From positions 1-64,000 of the forward strand of contig QHYU01000152.1 in NCBI GenBank assembly GCA_003224235.1: a DNA stretch of 64,000 bases, in the 5' to 3' direction. Made by a program: the position numbers and the translations under genes. Shown here piece after piece: positions 46,608 through 54,464 of this stretch (within the stretch, counting starts at the first letter, position 1; each line of letters begins with the position of its first letter). This stretch comes from Acidobacteriota bacterium (GTDB lineage: Bacteria > Acidobacteriota > Terriglobia > Acidiferrales > UBA7541). The notes under the pieces are model-generated. The model was not told where the DNA came from and did not search any database. It saw only the letters and a list, made by a program, of their open reading frames with translations.

Positions 46608-46779
46608 CAGCGTAATGATTAGCACGTAGAGGTATGCCGGGCCGGCGCACCGTGCTTTTCGAAAACGGCGCCGGTTCACCCGGAAGCGTCGGAATCTTCG
46701 ACCACGCCTTCTGTGGGGCCAAGGAATCTCTCAGAGGAGAGCCCTCGCCCGCCATGGCGGGCTCGGGAAGACACGACTT

Positions 46780-47304
46780 CTAGTTCTTTCCGGCGGGGTA
46801 GACGATCACTTGCCGCTGCTCGCCAACGCCTTCGCTGGCGGTGCGCACCCCAGGCTGCTCTTTGAGCACGAGGTGAATGATGCGGCGCTCGCGGGAACTC
46901 ATGGGGTTGAAGCGAAATGGCTGGCGAGTTTCACGAACGCGCTCGGCAGCGACCCGGGCAGAAAGCTTCAACTCCTCGATGCGCAGGGCGCGATAGCCAC
47001 CGGAATCGAAGCGCACGTGGTCGTAGAAGTGGGGATCGAGGCGCAGCCAGCGCAGGGCAATGTATTCGAGTGCCTGTAGCAGCTCGGCGTTTCGCTCAAG
47101 CAGCACATCCTGATCGCGCCCGCGGAAAACCACTTCGATTTCGGGACTTTCAACAGCGTCTTCAGCAGCGACGGAATCGCGAAGACAAATCTCGTAGGCC
47201 AGCTCGAACCGGGCAGAGCCGAGCAGCAGATCGAGAAAGCGGCGCAGCTCAGCCGTGAGCGCTACGCGGTCAATCTTTCCGTCTTGGACAAATGGCTGTA
47301 GCAT
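46780..47304 (-). CDS. khpB: KH/R3H-domain RNA-binding protein (Jag/KhpB-like), 174 aa
   Basis: It lacks the usual N-terminal Jag domain and goes straight into a KH domain (EIEVVFRGRDQDVLLERNAE, LLQALEYIALRWL). The R3H domain follows, with FRFNPMSSRERRIIHLVLK and PGVRTASEGVGEQRQVIVYP. KhpB pairs with KhpA in RNA binding; a khpA gene is present at 52335-52565. It is the last gene of the rpmH-rnpA-yidD-yidC cluster, 37 bases after yidC. Confidence 0.88.
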   Translation of the reverse strand: MLQPFVQDGKIDRVALTAELRRFLDLLLGSARFELAYEICLRDSVAAEDAVESPEIEVVFRGRDQDVLLERNAELLQALEYIALRWLRLDPHFYDHVRFDSGGYRALRIEELKLSARVAAERVRETRQPFRFNPMSSRERRIIHLVLKEQPGVRTASEGVGEQRQVIVYPAGKN

Positions 47305-47341
47305 ACTTCAAGAACCGTTCCGCGACCGTCGGTTCTCGCGG

Positions 47342-49066
47342 CTAGTTCTTCTTCACGATCTTTCCGGCCGACGGCTTGAGGCCCGGCGCGGTGCGATTCA
47401 GATACCACTGCTGGGCCATCCCGACCAGGTTGCTGGTGAAAATATATAGTACCAGGCCGCTGGACATACTAAAGAACAGCACGCCGAAGAAAAGCGGCAT
47501 CAAGTTCATCATGCGTTGCTGGGCTGGATCAGTGGCAGTCGCCGGAGTCATCTTCTGCATCAAGTACATCGTGACGGTCATCAGCACGGGCAGGATATAG
47601 TAAGGGTCCTTGGCCGAGAGGTCGCGAATCCAGCCGATCCACGGGGCGTGACGCAGCTCAATCGTGACGTTGAGCATGCGGTAGAGTCCGAACCAGATGG
47701 GCATCTGCAGCAGCATGGGCAGGCAGCCGCCCATGGGGTTGATGCCCTCGCGGCTGTAGACGGCCATAACTTCCTGGTTCATCTGCTGCTTGCGCGGGTC
47801 GCGCATGGAATACTTCTTGTAGCGCTCCTGAATAACCTTGACCTCCGGCGCCACCTTTTGCATTCGCTGCATGGAGCGCCAACTCTTCACTTTGAGCGGG
47901 AAAAGCAAAGTGTTGAGCAGGACAGTCATCAAGATGATGGCCCAGCCGTAATTGGGTACGTAGCGGTGCAGCCACTCGAGCAGGTAGAACAGCGGCGCAG
48001 CGATGAACTCGAGCCAGCCAAACTGAATCAGGTCGGTCAGCGGCGGGTTGAGTCTTTTGAGCTCGTCGAGGTCCTTTGGGCCGACGTAAAGGCGCAGGGC
48101 AAGCGGCCCGGGGGTATTCGAGCCCACGGCCATCTCCGCCACCGGCTCCTTGGCCGGCTTGCCGTCCTGCTGGACGTCACGCTCGAGTTTCCAATAGGTG
48201 AGCGCCAGGCTGCCGGCACGAGGTGAAAAAGCCGCCGCGAAGTAGTGGTCCTCAATGCCGGCGTAGTCAAACGGACCCGCCTGCCGCTGCCGCTGGGCCG
48301 GCTCACTGGCCAGGTTGAGCTTTTTGTGCGGGAGCTGCTCGAGCTTGCCGCCAGCACTCAAGAATACTTGGACGTTCTCCGCCGGCATGTAAACCGTCGT
48401 ATCACCAAAGCCGCCGCGCCAGGCGACGGAATGCGCGAGCGGTTTGCCGTCGAGCAACACGGACGTATCGATCTCGACGACGTAGCCACGGTCAAATTTC
48501 AGATGCTTGGAGACCTGAAGATGGGCGTCGCTCCACTCAAACCGAACCTCCTCCGGCGCTTCGAGGGTTGTACCCGAAGGAGTGACCTCAAACAACGCCT
48601 GATTGGCTGCCAATTCGAGTTGCGCGTCCTCCAATGCGAGCGAGAGCGGCCAGCCGCCGAGTTGCCGCGCGGCATCGGGATGAACCAGATCCAGGGTGCG
48701 CGGCGGCTTGGCATCGTCTTTGTACCTCTTCAATTGCCAACTCCGTACCACGGCGCCGCGGTTGGACATCTCAACGCGGTAGAGCCCACTTTCAACGATG
48801 ATGGTCTTCTCTTCGGTGGCGTACTTGGCCACGGCGGGTGGCGGCGCTGCCGAGGCAGCAAGCGCTTGCCCGGCCCCAGAGACGCCCGAGGGAGGCGCGG
48901 CTGTGCCAGCCGACTGCCCAACACTTGGGGACGCGGTTTGCGATGGGGCTCGGGCAGGAGGTTTTTGCGCCTGTGGCGACTTATAGAAATAGCTCCAGGC
49001 AATGATGACCAGGAGCGAGAGCACAGCGGCCAGCAGGGCGCGGCGTTCCGCAGAGAGTTCTTTCAC
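47342..49066 (-). CDS. yidC: Membrane protein insertase YidC, 574 aa
   Basis: It is the Gram-negative form. An N-terminal anchor (LLAAVLSLLVIIAWSYFY) is followed by an Ala/Pro-rich linker and a large periplasmic beta domain (about residues 75-330). The five-helix insertase core (FGWLEFIAAPLFYLLEWLHR, YGWAIILMTVLLNTLLFPL, PMGGCLPMLLQMPIWFGLYR) ends with a short Lys-rich tail. The start is GTG 49066, overlapping the yidD stop (GTGA), so the two are translationally coupled. Confidence 0.95.
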   Translation of the reverse strand: MKELSAERRALLAAVLSLLVIIAWSYFYKSPQAQKPPARAPSQTASPSVGQSAGTAAPPSGVSGAGQALAASAAPPPAVAKYATEEKTIIVESGLYRVEMSNRGAVVRSWQLKRYKDDAKPPRTLDLVHPDAARQLGGWPLSLALEDAQLELAANQALFEVTPSGTTLEAPEEVRFEWSDAHLQVSKHLKFDRGYVVEIDTSVLLDGKPLAHSVAWRGGFGDTTVYMPAENVQVFLSAGGKLEQLPHKKLNLASEPAQRQRQAGPFDYAGIEDHYFAAAFSPRAGSLALTYWKLERDVQQDGKPAKEPVAEMAVGSNTPGPLALRLYVGPKDLDELKRLNPPLTDLIQFGWLEFIAAPLFYLLEWLHRYVPNYGWAIILMTVLLNTLLFPLKVKSWRSMQRMQKVAPEVKVIQERYKKYSMRDPRKQQMNQEVMAVYSREGINPMGGCLPMLLQMPIWFGLYRMLNVTIELRHAPWIGWIRDLSAKDPYYILPVLMTVTMYLMQKMTPATATDPAQQRMMNLMPLFFGVLFFSMSSGLVLYIFTSNLVGMAQQWYLNRTAPGLKPSAGKIVKKN

Positions 49067-49323
49067 GACTGGGTCCCTCCGGCAGCGGAAGCCGGGTCAC
49101 CGGCTGGTCCCTCAAAGTCAAGTTCGCGTGTGGGCGCCGGGTCATAACCGCCAGGAGAAAATGGCCGGCAGCGCAGCAGGCGCAGCAGGGCCAGCCACCC
49201 ACCGCGACGCGCGCCGTGCAGCTCGATCGCGTGGTAAGCATAATGCGAGCAGGAGGGGTAGAACTTGCACGCCGAAGGCATTAGCGGCGAGAGGCAGCCC
49301 TGATAGACGCGCAGCAGAGCCAA
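49063..49323 (-). CDS. yidD: Membrane protein insertion efficiency factor YidD, about 86 aa
   Basis: The small family shows its cysteine signature LSPLMPSACKFYPSCSHYA, followed by HGARRGGWLALLRLLRCRPFSPGGYDP. An amphipathic membrane-associated N-terminus is expected. The start is not clear: the frame is open into rnpA, and the TTG at 49323 gives a family-like length. A longer C-terminal tail (about 20 residues) is present. Coupled to yidC by a GTGA overlap. Confidence 0.85.
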   Translation of the reverse strand: MALLRVYQGCLSPLMPSACKFYPSCSHYAYHAIELHGARRGGWLALLRLLRCRPFSPGGYDPAPTRELDFEGPAGDPASAAGGTQS

Positions 49324-49370
49324 AAACAGCGCGGCGATGGTACCCCGCGCCGGCGGCGCGCCGCTACGCG

Positions 49371-49709
49371 CTACTTCACGACGCTCCGCAACAGGCGAAG
49401 CAGCTCTGCCTGAAGCGAAGCAAACTCCGCCCTCGCCACCGTACTGCGTGGGTGAATGACGATATCCCATCCTGAAGGTATCTCCGACTGGCTGAGACGT
49501 AGAATTTCGCGGATGCGCCGCTTGATGCGGTTGCGAACCACGGCGCCGCCCAGGGCCTTCTTCACGCTGATACCAAAGCGGCTGTGCTCTCCCCCGTTCG
49601 GGCGGAAGAAGACGATAAACTGCTGGCTCGAGCGCCGCTGGCCGCCGCGGTATACCGCTTCGTACTCGCTGCGGCGTCCCAGGCGCAAGGCCCGGGGAAA
49701 TCCTCGCAC
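49371..49709 (-). CDS. rnpA: Ribonuclease P protein component, about 112 aa
   Basis: This is the protein subunit that helps the RNase P RNA mature tRNA 5' ends. The signature region is intact: RFGISVKKALGGAVVRNRIKR RIREILR, with YRGGQRRSSQQFIVFF before it. The frame is open upstream through rpmH; GTG 49709 is chosen because it starts just after the rpmH stop and matches the family N-terminus (RALRLGRRSEYEAV). No RNase P RNA gene is in the window. Confidence 0.9.
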   Translation of the reverse strand: MRGFPRALRLGRRSEYEAVYRGGQRRSSQQFIVFFRPNGGEHSRFGISVKKALGGAVVRNRIKRRIREILRLSQSEIPSGWDIVIHPRSTVARAEFASLQAELLRLLRSVVK

Positions 49710-49737
49710 CGGAACAGAGGATCGGCCGGCCGAGGGC

Positions 49738-49878
49738 CTAGATTTGCGTGAGGCGATGACGTCCCTTCCTGCGGCGAGCCGCCAGGACCTTGCGTCCACC
49801 TACGGACTTCATGCGCGCGCGGAAGCCGTGCGTCTTGTGGCGACGGCGCACTTTGGGTTGAAAGGTGCGTTTCGGCAA
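49738..49878 (-). CDS. rpmH: 50S ribosomal protein L34, 46 aa
   Basis: This small gene is easily missed. From TTG 49878 it encodes [17 protein letters not shown] and [20 protein letters not shown], then GRHRLTQI and a TAG at 49738-49740, a full-length L34. A clear AAAGGAG site lies upstream. It heads the conserved rpmH-rnpA-yidD-yidC-khpB cluster and has its own promoter at 49985-50013. dnaA, often its divergent neighbour, is absent; ffh is there instead. Confidence 0.96.
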   Translation of the reverse strand: MPKRTFQPKVRRRHKTHGFRARMKSVGGRKVLAARRRKGRHRLTQI

Positions 49879-49951
49879 CGAATTGTCTCCTTTGGGCGAG
49901 CAACCGCGTGCCGCAGCGGACCATGGCCGCCGAAGTGTCAGCTGCGACCCT

Positions 49952-49969
49952 AGTCCGCCGCAGCGGACT
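49952..49969. other. Hairpin in the rpmH leader
   Basis: AGTCCGC and GCGGACT pair over a four-base loop (CGCA), 7 bp. It lies between the predicted rpmH start of transcription and the gene. No T-tract follows, so it is not a simple terminator; a role in ribosomal-protein feedback is only a guess. Confidence 0.45.
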
Positions 49970-49984
49970 CAAATCAAAATGCAT

Positions 49985-50013
49985 AGTCTATTCGAGCCGC
50001 CTGGAACGGTCAA
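49985..50013 (-). promoter_or_regulatory. Sigma-70-like promoter of rpmH
   Basis: On the minus strand TTGACC (50008-50013), a 17-base spacer and TAGACT (49985-49990) form a good promoter reading toward rpmH about 110 bases away. Confidence 0.65.
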
Positions 50014-50334
50014 GGAACGTATGTGCTTGGAGTTAGATGAGTACGATGTACCCATCCAATTCCGTCCCTGCGCCACGCGTTGACCGTTGAGAGTGCATCC
50101 CCTAGAATGAATTGTTAGCGCAGGCGGCACGAAGGCCAGTGGAACGCCGGTGTCTCGCCAGCCATCTTCGAAACTTGAAATTGAAGAATACAAACTTGAG
50201 AAAACTACCGGCCAGAGACGGCGCAACGGCCCGGAAAGTTGTCATCTCAAGAGCGGCGAGCGATCCCCCAGAGAGACTCCTGGCCTGTCGCAGCGGGCTC
50301 AGAATGACACAGCCTGGGCAATTGCCCGGACAAC
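50014..50334. other. Intergenic region between the rpmH promoter and ffh
   Basis: Together with the rpmH leader this is part of a 456-base gap between rpmH and ffh. It holds the MITE/REP-like copy at 50239-50309. I see no DnaA-box cluster, no gene and no clear ffh promoter. Confidence 0.5.
50239..50309. repeat. Intergenic MITE/REP-like element, copy 2
   Basis: Starts TTGTCATCTCAAGAGCGGCG and ends GCGGGCTCAGAATGACA, so the ends are imperfect inverses built on GTCAT/ATGAC. It shares GCGGCGAGCGA with the copy at 45171-45263. It ends 25 bases before ffh, within its leader. Confidence 0.6.
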
Positions 50335-51678
50335 ATGTTTGAGAACCTGACCGAGAAACTGCAGCGGGTCTTCAAGAACCTCCGCGGGCAAGGAAAGCTC
50401 ACGGAAGAACACCTGGACGCAGCCGTGGGGCAGATCCGCGAGGCGCTGCTCGATGGCGACGTCAACGTCGGCGTGGCTGACGAGCTGCTCGCGAAAATTC
50501 GCGCGAAGGCCCAGGGGGCGGAGGTCATGCTCCAGCTCTCGCCGGACCAGCAGGTGGTGAAAATCGTCCGCGACGAGCTGACTGAGTTGCTCGGCAAGCA
50601 CGCCCGGCCACTATTTTCTTCCCGACCCCCATCAGTCTGGCTGATGGTCGGCCTGCAAGGCTCAGGCAAAACCACGACGACGGGCAAGCTCGCGAAGTGG
50701 CTTTCCAGCCATGGCCACCGGCCGCTGGTGGTTTCGACGGACGTCTATCGTCCCGCGGCCCGCGAGCAGTTGGCCCAGGTTGCCCGAGCCATCGGCCTGC
50801 CGTGCTGGGCCGCGACGGGGACGGATAAGCCACTCGAAATCGTCCGCGGCGCCATCCGCGAAGCAAAACTTTCCGCTTACGACGTGATCCTGGTGGACAC
50901 GGCTGGACGGTTACATATCGACAAAGAGCTGATGACGGAGCTCGGCGAGCTGAAACGCGAGCTGCAGCCGTCGGAAATCCTGTTTATCGCCGATGCCATG
51001 ATCGGCCAGGACGCGGTGCGCTCGGCGGGCGAGTTCCACCGCCGGCTGGGCCTAACCGGGGTAGTGCTGACCAAGCTCGATGGCGACGCCCGCGGCGGCG
51101 CGGCACTTTCGATCGGCAAGGTAACCGGCGCGCCGGTGAAATTCGTGGGCATCGGCGAGAAGTACGACGCGCTGGAAGCGTTTTATCCTGACCGCATCGT
51201 GTCGCGCGTGCTCGGCATGGGCGACGTGATGACGCTGATCGAGAAGGCCGAGCAATCCGTCGATGCCAAGAAAGCCGCGGAGTTCGAGCGCAAGCTGCGG
51301 CGGAACGAGTTCACCCTCGAAGACTTTCGCGACCAGTTGCGCCAACTGCGCAAGATGGGCCCGCTCGAGCAGATCATCGGCATGCTGCCGAAACTCGGGC
51401 CGCTCGCTAACCTCCCCAAGGATGCGCAGGTGGACGAGGGCAGACTCAAGCGCGTCGAGGCCATCATCAACTCGATGACCGCTGCCGAGCGTGAAGATCA
51501 TTCCCTCATCGACGGCAAGCGCCGCAAGCGCATCGCCAGTGGCAGCGGCACCTCAGTCCAGGAGGTCAACCAGGTGCTGAAGCAATACATGCAGATGCGC
51601 AAGATGATCAAGCAGTTTGGGCCTGCCGCGGCCAAAGGCAAGCTCCGCGGCCTGGGCAAGCTCTCCGGGCTTTCCTAG
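50335..51678 (+). CDS. ffh: Signal recognition particle protein Ffh, 447 aa
   Basis: It is the SRP54 GTPase that binds signal sequences and SRP RNA. The N domain (about residues 1-90) is followed by the G domain with GLQGSGKTTTTGKLAKWL, VSTDVYRPAAREQL, DTAGRLHIDKELM and TKLDGDARGGAALS. The methionine-rich M domain follows (MGDVMTLIEKAEQ to the end). ATG 50335 gives the family length. No SRP RNA gene with its GGAAGGAAGCA core is visible nearby. Confidence 0.96.
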   Translation: MFENLTEKLQRVFKNLRGQGKLTEEHLDAAVGQIREALLDGDVNVGVADELLAKIRAKAQGAEVMLQLSPDQQVVKIVRDELTELLGKHARPLFSSRPPSVWLMVGLQGSGKTTTTGKLAKWLSSHGHRPLVVSTDVYRPAAREQLAQVARAIGLPCWAATGTDKPLEIVRGAIREAKLSAYDVILVDTAGRLHIDKELMTELGELKRELQPSEILFIADAMIGQDAVRSAGEFHRRLGLTGVVLTKLDGDARGGAALSIGKVTGAPVKFVGIGEKYDALEAFYPDRIVSRVLGMGDVMTLIEKAEQSVDAKKAAEFERKLRRNEFTLEDFRDQLRQLRKMGPLEQIIGMLPKLGPLANLPKDAQVDEGRLKRVEAIINSMTAAEREDHSLIDGKRRKRIASGSGTSVQEVNQVLKQYMQMRKMIKQFGPAAAKGKLRGLGKLSGLS

Positions 51679-51823
51679 GACTGCCTCATAAGCGTTTCGA
51701 GTCTTGCGTCAGGACGCGGCTTGGCAGATCTCGAGCCAGCCGCGGCGGGTGAGGGATCTCTCATCAGTCTTTAAGCCGTCAGGTAAAAACCCCAAACTGG
51801 CTCAGTAGTTTTCCGCCCCCTGA

Positions 51824-51848
51824 TTCCACAATCCACCGGATTGTGGAA
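51824..51848. repeat. Perfect 11-bp inverted repeat upstream of rpsP
   Basis: TTCCACAATCC, a three-base loop (ACC) and GGATTGTGGAA. It lies in the 289-base gap between ffh and rpsP. No T-tract follows on either strand, so it may be an operator or an RNA hairpin rather than an intrinsic terminator. Confidence 0.6.
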
Positions 51849-51939
51849 ATCCTCGTTCGCAGATACTATACGGAGAACTACTACCGTTTGGTAACTGGGA
51901 CCAGCAAACTCAGCGATAGCCGAAATCGGTTTCACGGGC

Positions 51940-51945
51940 TATAAT
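51940..51945 (+). promoter_or_regulatory. Possible -10 element of the rpsP operon
   Basis: Perfect TATAAT, 23 bases before the rpsP start. The -35 is weak (TAGCCG at the expected distance). If used, the leader would be only about 15 bases, starting at the AGGAGG ribosome site. Confidence 0.35.
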
Positions 51946-51967
51946 ACCAAGCAGGAGGTACTAGCGA

Positions 51968-52207
51968 GTGTTGGCTATCCGCCTGGCAAGAATCGGCAAG
52001 ACCAAGAAGCCGTTTTACCGAGTGGTAGTGATTGATAAGCGCCGGCCGCGCAACGGCCGGTTTGTAGAAGTGGTGGGAACTTACGACCCGTTAAAAAAGC
52101 CGGCGGAGGTCAAACTAAAGGCCGAACGGATCCAATACTGGATCGGGTGTGGGGCGCAGCCCAGCGACACCGTCCGCAGCTTCCTGCGCAACCAGAAGAT
52201 CGCCTAG
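51968..52207 (+). CDS. rpsP: 30S ribosomal protein S16, 79 aa
   Basis: The N-terminal [20 protein letters not shown] and [21 protein letters not shown] are diagnostic. The start is GTG 51968 (or the TTG directly after) behind a strong AGGAGG. It heads the conserved order rpsP-khpA-rimM-trmD-rplS. Confidence 0.96.
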   Translation: MLAIRLARIGKTKKPFYRVVVIDKRRPRNGRFVEVVGTYDPLKKPAEVKLKAERIQYWIGCGAQPSDTVRSFLRNQKIA

Positions 52208-52334
52208 TGCGTCTGGACCCCGCATCTCACATTTCGTTGCTGATCTCGAAGCCTGGATCAGGAGTACATCCCACGTCCTCTGGGAAACGCACCGGCACAC
52301 TCCCCGCTGCTCCGGTTCATTGTGGAGACTCGTA

Positions 52335-52565
52335 ATGAAAGAGCTCGTTGAAGCGATTGCGAAGGCGCTTGTGGATAATCCCGACCAAGTTGTGGTCCGT
52401 GCCGTCGAGGGCGAACAGGTCACAGTACTCGAGCTACGCGTCCATCCCAGCGACCTAGGGAAAGTGATTGGGCGCCAGGGGCGCACGGCGAAATCCATCC
52501 GCACCATTCTGGGCGCGGCCGGGATGAAGCTGAAAAAGCGCCTCACGCTGGAAATCCTGGAGTAG
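52335..52565 (+). CDS. khpA: KH-domain RNA-binding protein KhpA, 76 aa
   Basis: This single-KH protein has the GxxG loop in [16 protein letters not shown] and an N-terminal [22 protein letters not shown] 52335 has a GGAG site and gives the usual length. It typically sits between rpsP and rimM, and partners with the R3H protein KhpB, here encoded at 46780-47304. Its stop overlaps the rimM GTG by one base. Confidence 0.93.
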   Translation: MKELVEAIAKALVDNPDQVVVRAVEGEQVTVLELRVHPSDLGKVIGRQGRTAKSIRTILGAAGMKLKKRLTLEILE

Positions 52566-53110
52566 TGCCCGGCGATTCTTTTGTTGGCGTGACCCTCGCG
52601 CGGATTCTGCGTCCGCGTGGGCGGCGGGGTGAAGTGGCCGCAGAGATTCTCACCGATTTTCCCCAGCGGCTAACTACCCTGCGCGAAGCCTATCTGTGGG
52701 ACGGCACAAACCCTCCCCGCCGCGTCAGCGTGCGCGCCTGTTGGCTGCACCAGCAGCAAGCCATCTTTCACTTCGAGGGGTCGGAGTCGATCGACGATGC
52801 GGCGCGTCTGCGTGGGCTCCAGGTGCAGATTCCACTCGCCGAGCGAATACCGCTACCCCCAGGCCGATACTACGTCACCGACCTTACCGGCTGCGAGGTG
52901 TGGGAGCACGGCGCATCGCAGCCCGGCCCCTCCACCTCTACCTCGACCCGCAAAAGCGTCTCCGGCACGCCGCTCCTGGTGATCGATACCCCGCAGGGGG
53001 AGTTGTTGGTTCCGCTCGCCGAAGAGATCTGCCCCCGCATCGACATCGCCGAGCGCCGGATCGAAGTCGCCCTTCCCGAAGGCCTGCGCGAGCTGAACCG
53101 TGAAAGATGA
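52565..53110 (+). CDS. rimM: 16S rRNA processing protein RimM, 181 aa
   Basis: This maturation factor binds the 30S head. The N-terminal barrel begins GVTLARILRPRGRRGEV with DFPQRL. The PRC-barrel domain has GRYYVTDLTGCEVW and DTPQGELLVPLAEEICPRID. An insertion of about 20 Ser/Thr/Pro-rich residues (near 118-138) separates the PRC strands. The start is GTG 52565, coupled to khpA (TAGTG). Confidence 0.9.
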   Translation: MPGDSFVGVTLARILRPRGRRGEVAAEILTDFPQRLTTLREAYLWDGTNPPRRVSVRACWLHQQQAIFHFEGSESIDDAARLRGLQVQIPLAERIPLPPGRYYVTDLTGCEVWEHGASQPGPSTSTSTRKSVSGTPLLVIDTPQGELLVPLAEEICPRIDIAERRIEVALPEGLRELNRER

Positions 53111-53178
53111 ACGTGCCCGGCCCTTGCAGAGCCTCAGAATGACAGCCCGGCGAATGGAGTAGAATCTCTCCGTCCGCC

Positions 53179-54069
53179 ATGCGCTTCGACATCATCACAA
53201 TTTTCCCGGAGTTTTTCGATGGGCCACTGGACTACGGCATCGTGCGGCGGGCACGCGACGCCGGCCTTATCGAGGTCGGCGTGCATGACCTGCGCGAATT
53301 CACTCGCGACCGCCACCGCACCGTAGACGACCGCCCGTTTGGCGGCGGCGAAGGCATGGTGCTGAAACCTGAGCCGCTGTTTGAAGCCGTGGAGTCGCTG
53401 CTACCGGGATCGACCACTCCGCTCGCCAAAAACTCTGCCTCTGAAGAGGTGGGTTACAGCACATCGTCAGGGACAGCCATCGTGCTGCTGTCAGCCTCCG
53501 GGGGACTCTTCCGGCAGGAGACCGCCCGCCGCTTTGCGAGTCTGGAGCGCATCGTGCTGCTTTGCGGCCGCTACGAAGGCGTAGACGAACGCGTCGCCGA
53601 GCACCTGGCGACGCAGGAAGTCGCTGTCGGCGATTTCGTGCTCTCGGGCGGCGAATTGCCCGCGGCGATGGTTATCGACGTGGTGACCCGCCTGCTGCCC
53701 GGCGCACTCGGCAATGAAGCATCAGCCGTGCACGAGTCTTTCAGCGCCATACCGAGCGGTGAGTCTTCAGCCCTCGGGGGTCAGCGTTCGGCCTGCGATT
53801 TACCAGCTCCAACCTCAGGTATCCAACCTCTGCCATCTGGCATTCTGGATTACCCGCACTACACGCGGCCGGCGGAGTTTCGCGGTTGGGGCGTGCCCGA
53901 GGTGCTGCTGGGCGGCAACCATGAGCAGATCCGCCGCTGGCGCCGCAAAATGGCCCTGGAAAAAACGCGGCGCAATCGCCCCGAGCTGTTGCCCCTGGCC
54001 CGTCTCACAGAGGAAGACTTCGCCCTCCTTGCCGAACTGCAAGCCGAAGAGAGAACCCGCGGGCAGTGA
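53179..54069 (+). CDS. trmD: tRNA (guanine37-N1)-methyltransferase, 296 aa
   Basis: This SPOUT-class knotted methyltransferase makes m1G37. It has MRFDIITIFPEFFDG, RTVDDRPFGGGEGMVLKPEP, LCGRYEGVDERV, VGDFVLSGGELPAAMVIDVV and LGNEASAVHESF. The C-terminal domain has LDYPHYTRPAEFRGW and VPEVLLGGNHEQIRRWR. At 296 residues it is longer than the usual 240-260: extra sequence is visible near residues 73-96 and 191-212, both away from the knot core. Confidence 0.93.
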   Translation: MRFDIITIFPEFFDGPLDYGIVRRARDAGLIEVGVHDLREFTRDRHRTVDDRPFGGGEGMVLKPEPLFEAVESLLPGSTTPLAKNSASEEVGYSTSSGTAIVLLSASGGLFRQETARRFASLERIVLLCGRYEGVDERVAEHLATQEVAVGDFVLSGGELPAAMVIDVVTRLLPGALGNEASAVHESFSAIPSGESSALGGQRSACDLPAPTSGIQPLPSGILDYPHYTRPAEFRGWGVPEVLLGGNHEQIRRWRRKMALEKTRRNRPELLPLARLTEEDFALLAELQAEERTRGQ

Positions 54070-54217
54070 ACCCAGAACGCCCGCGGCGGCAGAGAAACAT
54101 TCACCACAGAGCACACGGAGAGGCACAAGATCGACGGAGAAAAAACCTGTTGCGGATTTTTCTGCGCGCCATCGAATCCCTTCCTTTGCCGGCAAACCAA
54201 AGGCGAGAGAAAAGAGC
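54070..54217. other. Intergenic DNA after trmD
   Basis: The first part of a 395-base gap. It has a degenerate ACCACAGAG-type repeat at about 54103-54125 and otherwise no feature I can support. Confidence 0.4.
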
Positions 54218-54247
54218 TTGACACCAGGCCTATACGGTCGCTATCTT
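54218..54247 (+). promoter_or_regulatory. Sigma-70-like promoter ahead of the ATP-grasp/monooxygenase pair
   Basis: TTGACA (54218-54223), an 18-base spacer and TATCTT (54242-54247). Transcription would begin near 54254 and run through a structured leader to the terminator hairpin at 54418-54440. Confidence 0.55.
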
Positions 54248-54253
54248 CCAGGT

Positions 54254-54450
54254 CTCCAAGAGGGCCTTTCTACGTGATACCGAGTCGCACAAGCCGAACG
54301 ATCCCCACCGCAGCATCCGTCTGCGCCTGCATGTGTATGTGTAGCTGTACGTGTCGCGCGACGAGCGGACGCGGAGGTCCTTCGGTTTAGCTAAGTTTTA
54401 AATCAGAAGAGATCCCGAGGCCGCTCAAGTCGAGCGGCCTTTTTTATTTT
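54254..54450 (+). ncRNA. Candidate leader RNA or small RNA ending in an intrinsic terminator
   Basis: The stretch between the promoter at 54218-54247 and the terminator is about 190 bases with no coding frame. The terminator sits just before the ATP-grasp start, the layout of an attenuator or riboswitch leader. I do not recognise a known riboswitch or RNA family in it. Confidence 0.4.
54418..54450 (+). terminator. Strong intrinsic terminator
   Basis: AGGCCGCTC pairs with GAGCGGCCT (9 bp) over a five-base loop, followed by TTTTTATTTTT. It lies only 15 bases before the ATP-grasp start codon, so it either ends an upstream RNA or attenuates the downstream pair. Confidence 0.88.
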
Positions 54451-54464
54451 TGCGGAGAAGAAAT

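Noticed and set aside
49879-50334. Chromosome origin next to rpmH
   Set aside because: No dnaA gene, no DnaA-box cluster and no AT-rich unwinding region; only an MITE-like repeat and promoters.
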